Assembly: GCA_003506995.1 (NCBI GenBank)
Contig: DNXB01000635.1
Coordinates: 1 to 5,796 of the forward strand
Length of the DNA stretch: 5,796 nucleotides
Reading direction: 5' to 3'
From: Verrucomicrobiales bacterium
GTDB lineage: Bacteria > Verrucomicrobiota > Verrucomicrobiia > Verrucomicrobiales > Verrucomicrobiaceae
Position numbers and translations under genes: made by a program. This document shows, one piece after another, positions 4,230 to 5,796 of the stretch. The notes under the pieces were generated by a model. The model was not told where the DNA came from and did no database searches. It worked only from the letters and a program-made list of their open reading frames with translations. Each line of letters begins with the position of its first letter. Position 1 is the first letter of the stretch.

Positions 4230-5309
4230 ATGTCCCTTGATGAAGTCCGCGACCAGATCGACAGCATCGATCAACAGCTTCTTCGTCTGCTGAACGAGCG
4301 CGCCGAGCTGGTGCATGCCGTCGGCGAGATCAAGCGCAAGGACGACCTCGACATCTATGTGCCAGGCCGCGAGGACAAGCTGCTGCGCAAGCTGGCGGAG
4401 ATCAATCGCGCTCAAAACGGCCGCCTCACCGAGCGGGCCATCCGCGCCATCTATCGCGAGATCATGAGCGCCGCGCTCGCCTTGGAAGACAGCCTCAAAA
4501 TTGCCTACCTCGGCCCCACCGGCTCATGGACGCATCAGGCGGCGGTGAACAAGTTCGGCCACTGCGTCGAATACCTCGCCGAAGTCACCACCGAGGGCGT
4601 GTTTGGCCGCGTCGCCGCGCAGACCGCCGACTACGGCGTGCTGCCCATCGAGCACTCCACCGAAGGCGCGGTGCATCACACGCTCGATCATCTCGCCGAC
4701 AGCACCTTGCAGATCTACGCCGAGATTTTGTGGAAGGCCGATGCCGCCGTCATGGCGCAGGGGCCGAACGGCACCATCACCGAGATTCATGGCCGTGCGC
4801 AGATGCTCGCGCACTGTCGTCCCTGGCTCATGCAAAGTTTTCCCGGCGCGAAAATCGTCGAAGCGGCCAGTTCCAGCGCCGCCGCCACGCTGGCCGCGCA
4901 GAATCCCGCCATCGCCGCCCTGGGCACGCCGTTGAGCGCCGAGCTGCACGGACTGCGCGTCATCGCCACCTCGCCGCGTGAATACGCCACGCAGACCCGC
5001 TTCATCATCCTCGGCCGCCGCTCCGGCCCGCCCTCCGGCAACGACAACACCATGCTCATGATCCATTCCAAGGATCGCGTCGGCGCGTTGATGGAAGTGC
5101 TGCAAATCTTCGCCACGCGGAACATCAACGTCCGCCAGATCGAGAACCGCCCCACTTCCTGCGGCACCCAGGCACGTTTCTTCCTCGAAATCAGCGGCCA
5201 CCACTCCGATCCCGCCATCCAGCAGGCCGTCACCGCCCTGGAGCAACACGCCGCGCAGGTGAAGACGCTCGGCAGCTATCCCGCGCCGGGTTGGGTGGAG
5301 GAGCGATGA
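4230..5309 (+). CDS. pheA: Bifunctional chorismate mutase / prephenate dehydratase (P-protein)
   Basis: A 359-residue cytoplasmic enzyme that converts chorismate to prephenate and then to phenylpyruvate, the precursor of phenylalanine. Residues 1-88 are an AroQ-type chorismate mutase, with Arg7, Arg24, Lys35 and Arg47-Glu48 matching E. coli Arg11, Arg28, Lys39 and Arg51-Glu52. The prephenate dehydratase domain starts at IAYLGPTGSWTHQAA (91-105) and includes YGVLPIEHSTEGAVHHTLD (135-153) and the catalytic TRF motif at 256-258. The ACT domain covers about 273-350: IHSKDRVGALMEVLQIFATR (278-297), then NINVRQIENRP, corresponding to the GALV and ESRP phenylalanine-binding motifs, so feedback inhibition by phenylalanine is likely. 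One change stands out: the usual PIENS is PIEHS here (His142). Length is close to the E. coli protein (386). The gene lies 22 bases after scpB with no visible promoter or ribosome site between, so co-transcription is likely. No leader peptide or attenuator is seen. Confidence 0.96.
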   Translation: MSLDEVRDQIDSIDQQLLRLLNERAELVHAVGEIKRKDDLDIYVPGREDKLLRKLAEINRAQNGRLTERAIRAIYREIMSAALALEDSLKIAYLGPTGSWTHQAAVNKFGHCVEYLAEVTTEGVFGRVAAQTADYGVLPIEHSTEGAVHHTLDHLADSTLQIYAEILWKADAAVMAQGPNGTITEIHGRAQMLAHCRPWLMQSFPGAKIVEAASSSAAATLAAQNPAIAALGTPLSAELHGLRVIATSPREYATQTRFIILGRRSGPPSGNDNTMLMIHSKDRVGALMEVLQIFATRNINVRQIENRPTSCGTQARFFLEISGHHSDPAIQQAVTALEQHAAQVKTLGSYPAPGWVEER

Positions 5310-5656
5310 TTGTTCGATTCCCAGGAGGCATTCAAAAAAGCGACTGTGTTGAGATACTTCTGTTTATCTGCCTCCCTTAATTCTTCGAGAGGCCCATAGA
5401 AGCTGACAAATTGGGAATAAAAAAGCTCCGGAGAAATTGGCGGCTCAACTTTGAAGTCCTGGGCATATAGAGACGGCCAATTCAATGTGTATCCAGGCCG
5501 TATAAAGCTGGTTTGATATATTCTTCTGGTCCAGATGCGCCGTATCCAATGCATAGGCGAAAGCCGACTCCAGAAGTTCGAAAATGAACTTATGGAATTA
5601 GTTCTGGGCTTGTGGGGAGAGAGGTTTTGAGCGCTTTTAGTGTATCCGTCATGCAT
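5276..5656 (-). CDS. Doubtful ORF in AT-rich segment, unknown function
   Basis: An open frame of 126 codons antisense to the region after pheA. Its last 11 codons run into the 3' end of pheA on the other strand. I recognise no family. Residues 58-113 (LNWPSLYAQDFKVEPPISPE, LFYSQFVSFYGPLEELREAD, then KQKYLNTVAFLNASWE) have a plausible globular composition with amphipathic helices. Residues 1-56 are rich in Ser, Arg and Trp and less convincing; a start at 5554 (MHWIRR) is an alternative. No good ribosome site precedes either ATG. Base composition differs sharply from the neighbours: 43-45% G+C by hand count in 5341-5400 and 5461-5520. This could be a transferred or orphan gene, or a truncated one that lost its original 3' end next to pheA. 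It may also simply be a chance frame. Confidence 0.35.
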   Translation of the reverse strand: MHDGYTKSAQNLSPHKPRTNSISSFSNFWSRLSPMHWIRRIWTRRIYQTSFIRPGYTLNWPSLYAQDFKVEPPISPELFYSQFVSFYGPLEELREADKQKYLNTVAFLNASWESNNHRSSTQPGAG

Positions 5657-5687
5657 GTCCCCATGGGGTTGGGGTTGACGGCGGTGG

Positions 5688-5796
5688 CTAGGTGGTCACG
5701 GCGAGCTTCCGTGCTTTTGCGTCGCGGCGCTCGGCCGCCCACGCCTTGGGGGTGAGGCGGTGGACGGTTTGGTTCGTCTCGGTGGGCAGGCGGGTG
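5688..5796 (-). CDS. 3' end of an unidentified minus-strand gene (partial)
   Basis: On the minus strand one frame enters from beyond the window and runs for 35 complete codons to a TAG at 5690-5688. It reads TRLPTETNQTVHRLTPKAWA, then AERRDAKARKLAVTT. The composition is basic and helical (AWAAERRDAKARKL), and the high G+C matches the core genes rather than the adjacent AT-rich stretch. I do not recognise the family and cannot exclude a chance frame, as the piece is short. It would be transcribed toward pheA. Confidence 0.4.
   Translation of the reverse strand, partial: TRLPTETNQTVHRLTPKAWAAERRDAKARKLAVTT

Noticed and set aside
3383..4267. 294-codon minus-strand frame opposite scpB
   Set aside because: scpB is unmistakable on the other strand; the frame is a high-GC shadow that also runs into the start of pheA.
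4524..5249. 241-codon minus-strand frame opposite pheA
   Set aside because: Antisense shadow of the PDT and ACT domains; the Gly/Ala/Asp-rich sequence has no recognisable motif.
5659..5668. 10-bp palindrome CCCCATGGGG
   Set aside because: Perfect but short, single and without any related site nearby; a chance occurrence cannot be excluded.

Overview
The window looks like a piece of a high-GC bacterial chromosome, most probably from the Verrucomicrobiota (Prosthecobacter/Verrucomicrobium-like). That guess rests on three things: short palindromes whose translation reads GILP/GRMP/GQDA, which I associate with that phylum; a cupin, ScpB and PheA in a verrucomicrobial style with weak or absent Shine-Dalgarno sites; and an acidic protein of a type I recall only as a hypothetical protein there. 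The assignment is inference from memory, not a search result.

The left part (1-1524) is an accessory scrapyard. From about 37 to 654 lies a dead ISAs1-family insertion sequence on the minus strand, with a lost 5' end, one frameshift and an internal deletion that fuses its N-terminal half to its extreme C-terminus. It abuts, at about 655, a C-terminal fragment of a type III-like DNA methyltransferase (Mod), also on the minus strand and cut off at about 948. Inside that fragment, in frame, sits a cluster of four short palindromes (690-793) arranged as two mirror-image pairs. Next to it on the plus strand are two small genes spaced like an operon: an XRE-type regulator (962-1222) and an 86-residue protein with a possible helix-turn-helix (1264-1524).

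The middle (1525-3378) begins with an intergenic region holding a perfect 17-bp inverted repeat. It is followed by a single-domain cupin (1696-2109, plus) and, convergent to it, a 405-residue very acidic protein of unknown function (2161-3378, minus). Two related 8-bp hairpins fill the 51 bases between their stop codons, and an outer inverted repeat takes in both stops.

The right part (3379-5309) is the core-genome section. A 133-bp divergent promoter region leads on the plus strand into scpB (chromosome segregation, 3512-4207), followed after 22 bases by pheA (chorismate mutase/prephenate dehydratase with an ACT domain, 4230-5309). The two are probably co-transcribed although their functions are unrelated. 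From 5310 to about 5650 the base composition drops sharply (hand counts of 43-45% G+C in two 60-base blocks, against 77% in a block of pheA). This stretch contains a doubtful minus-strand ORF. The window ends in the 3' end of another minus-strand reading frame (5688-5796).

I see no complete new multi-gene system. The most interesting structures are the mirrored palindrome cluster inside the methyltransferase fragment, the paired hairpins at the convergent stops, and the uncharacterised acidic protein.
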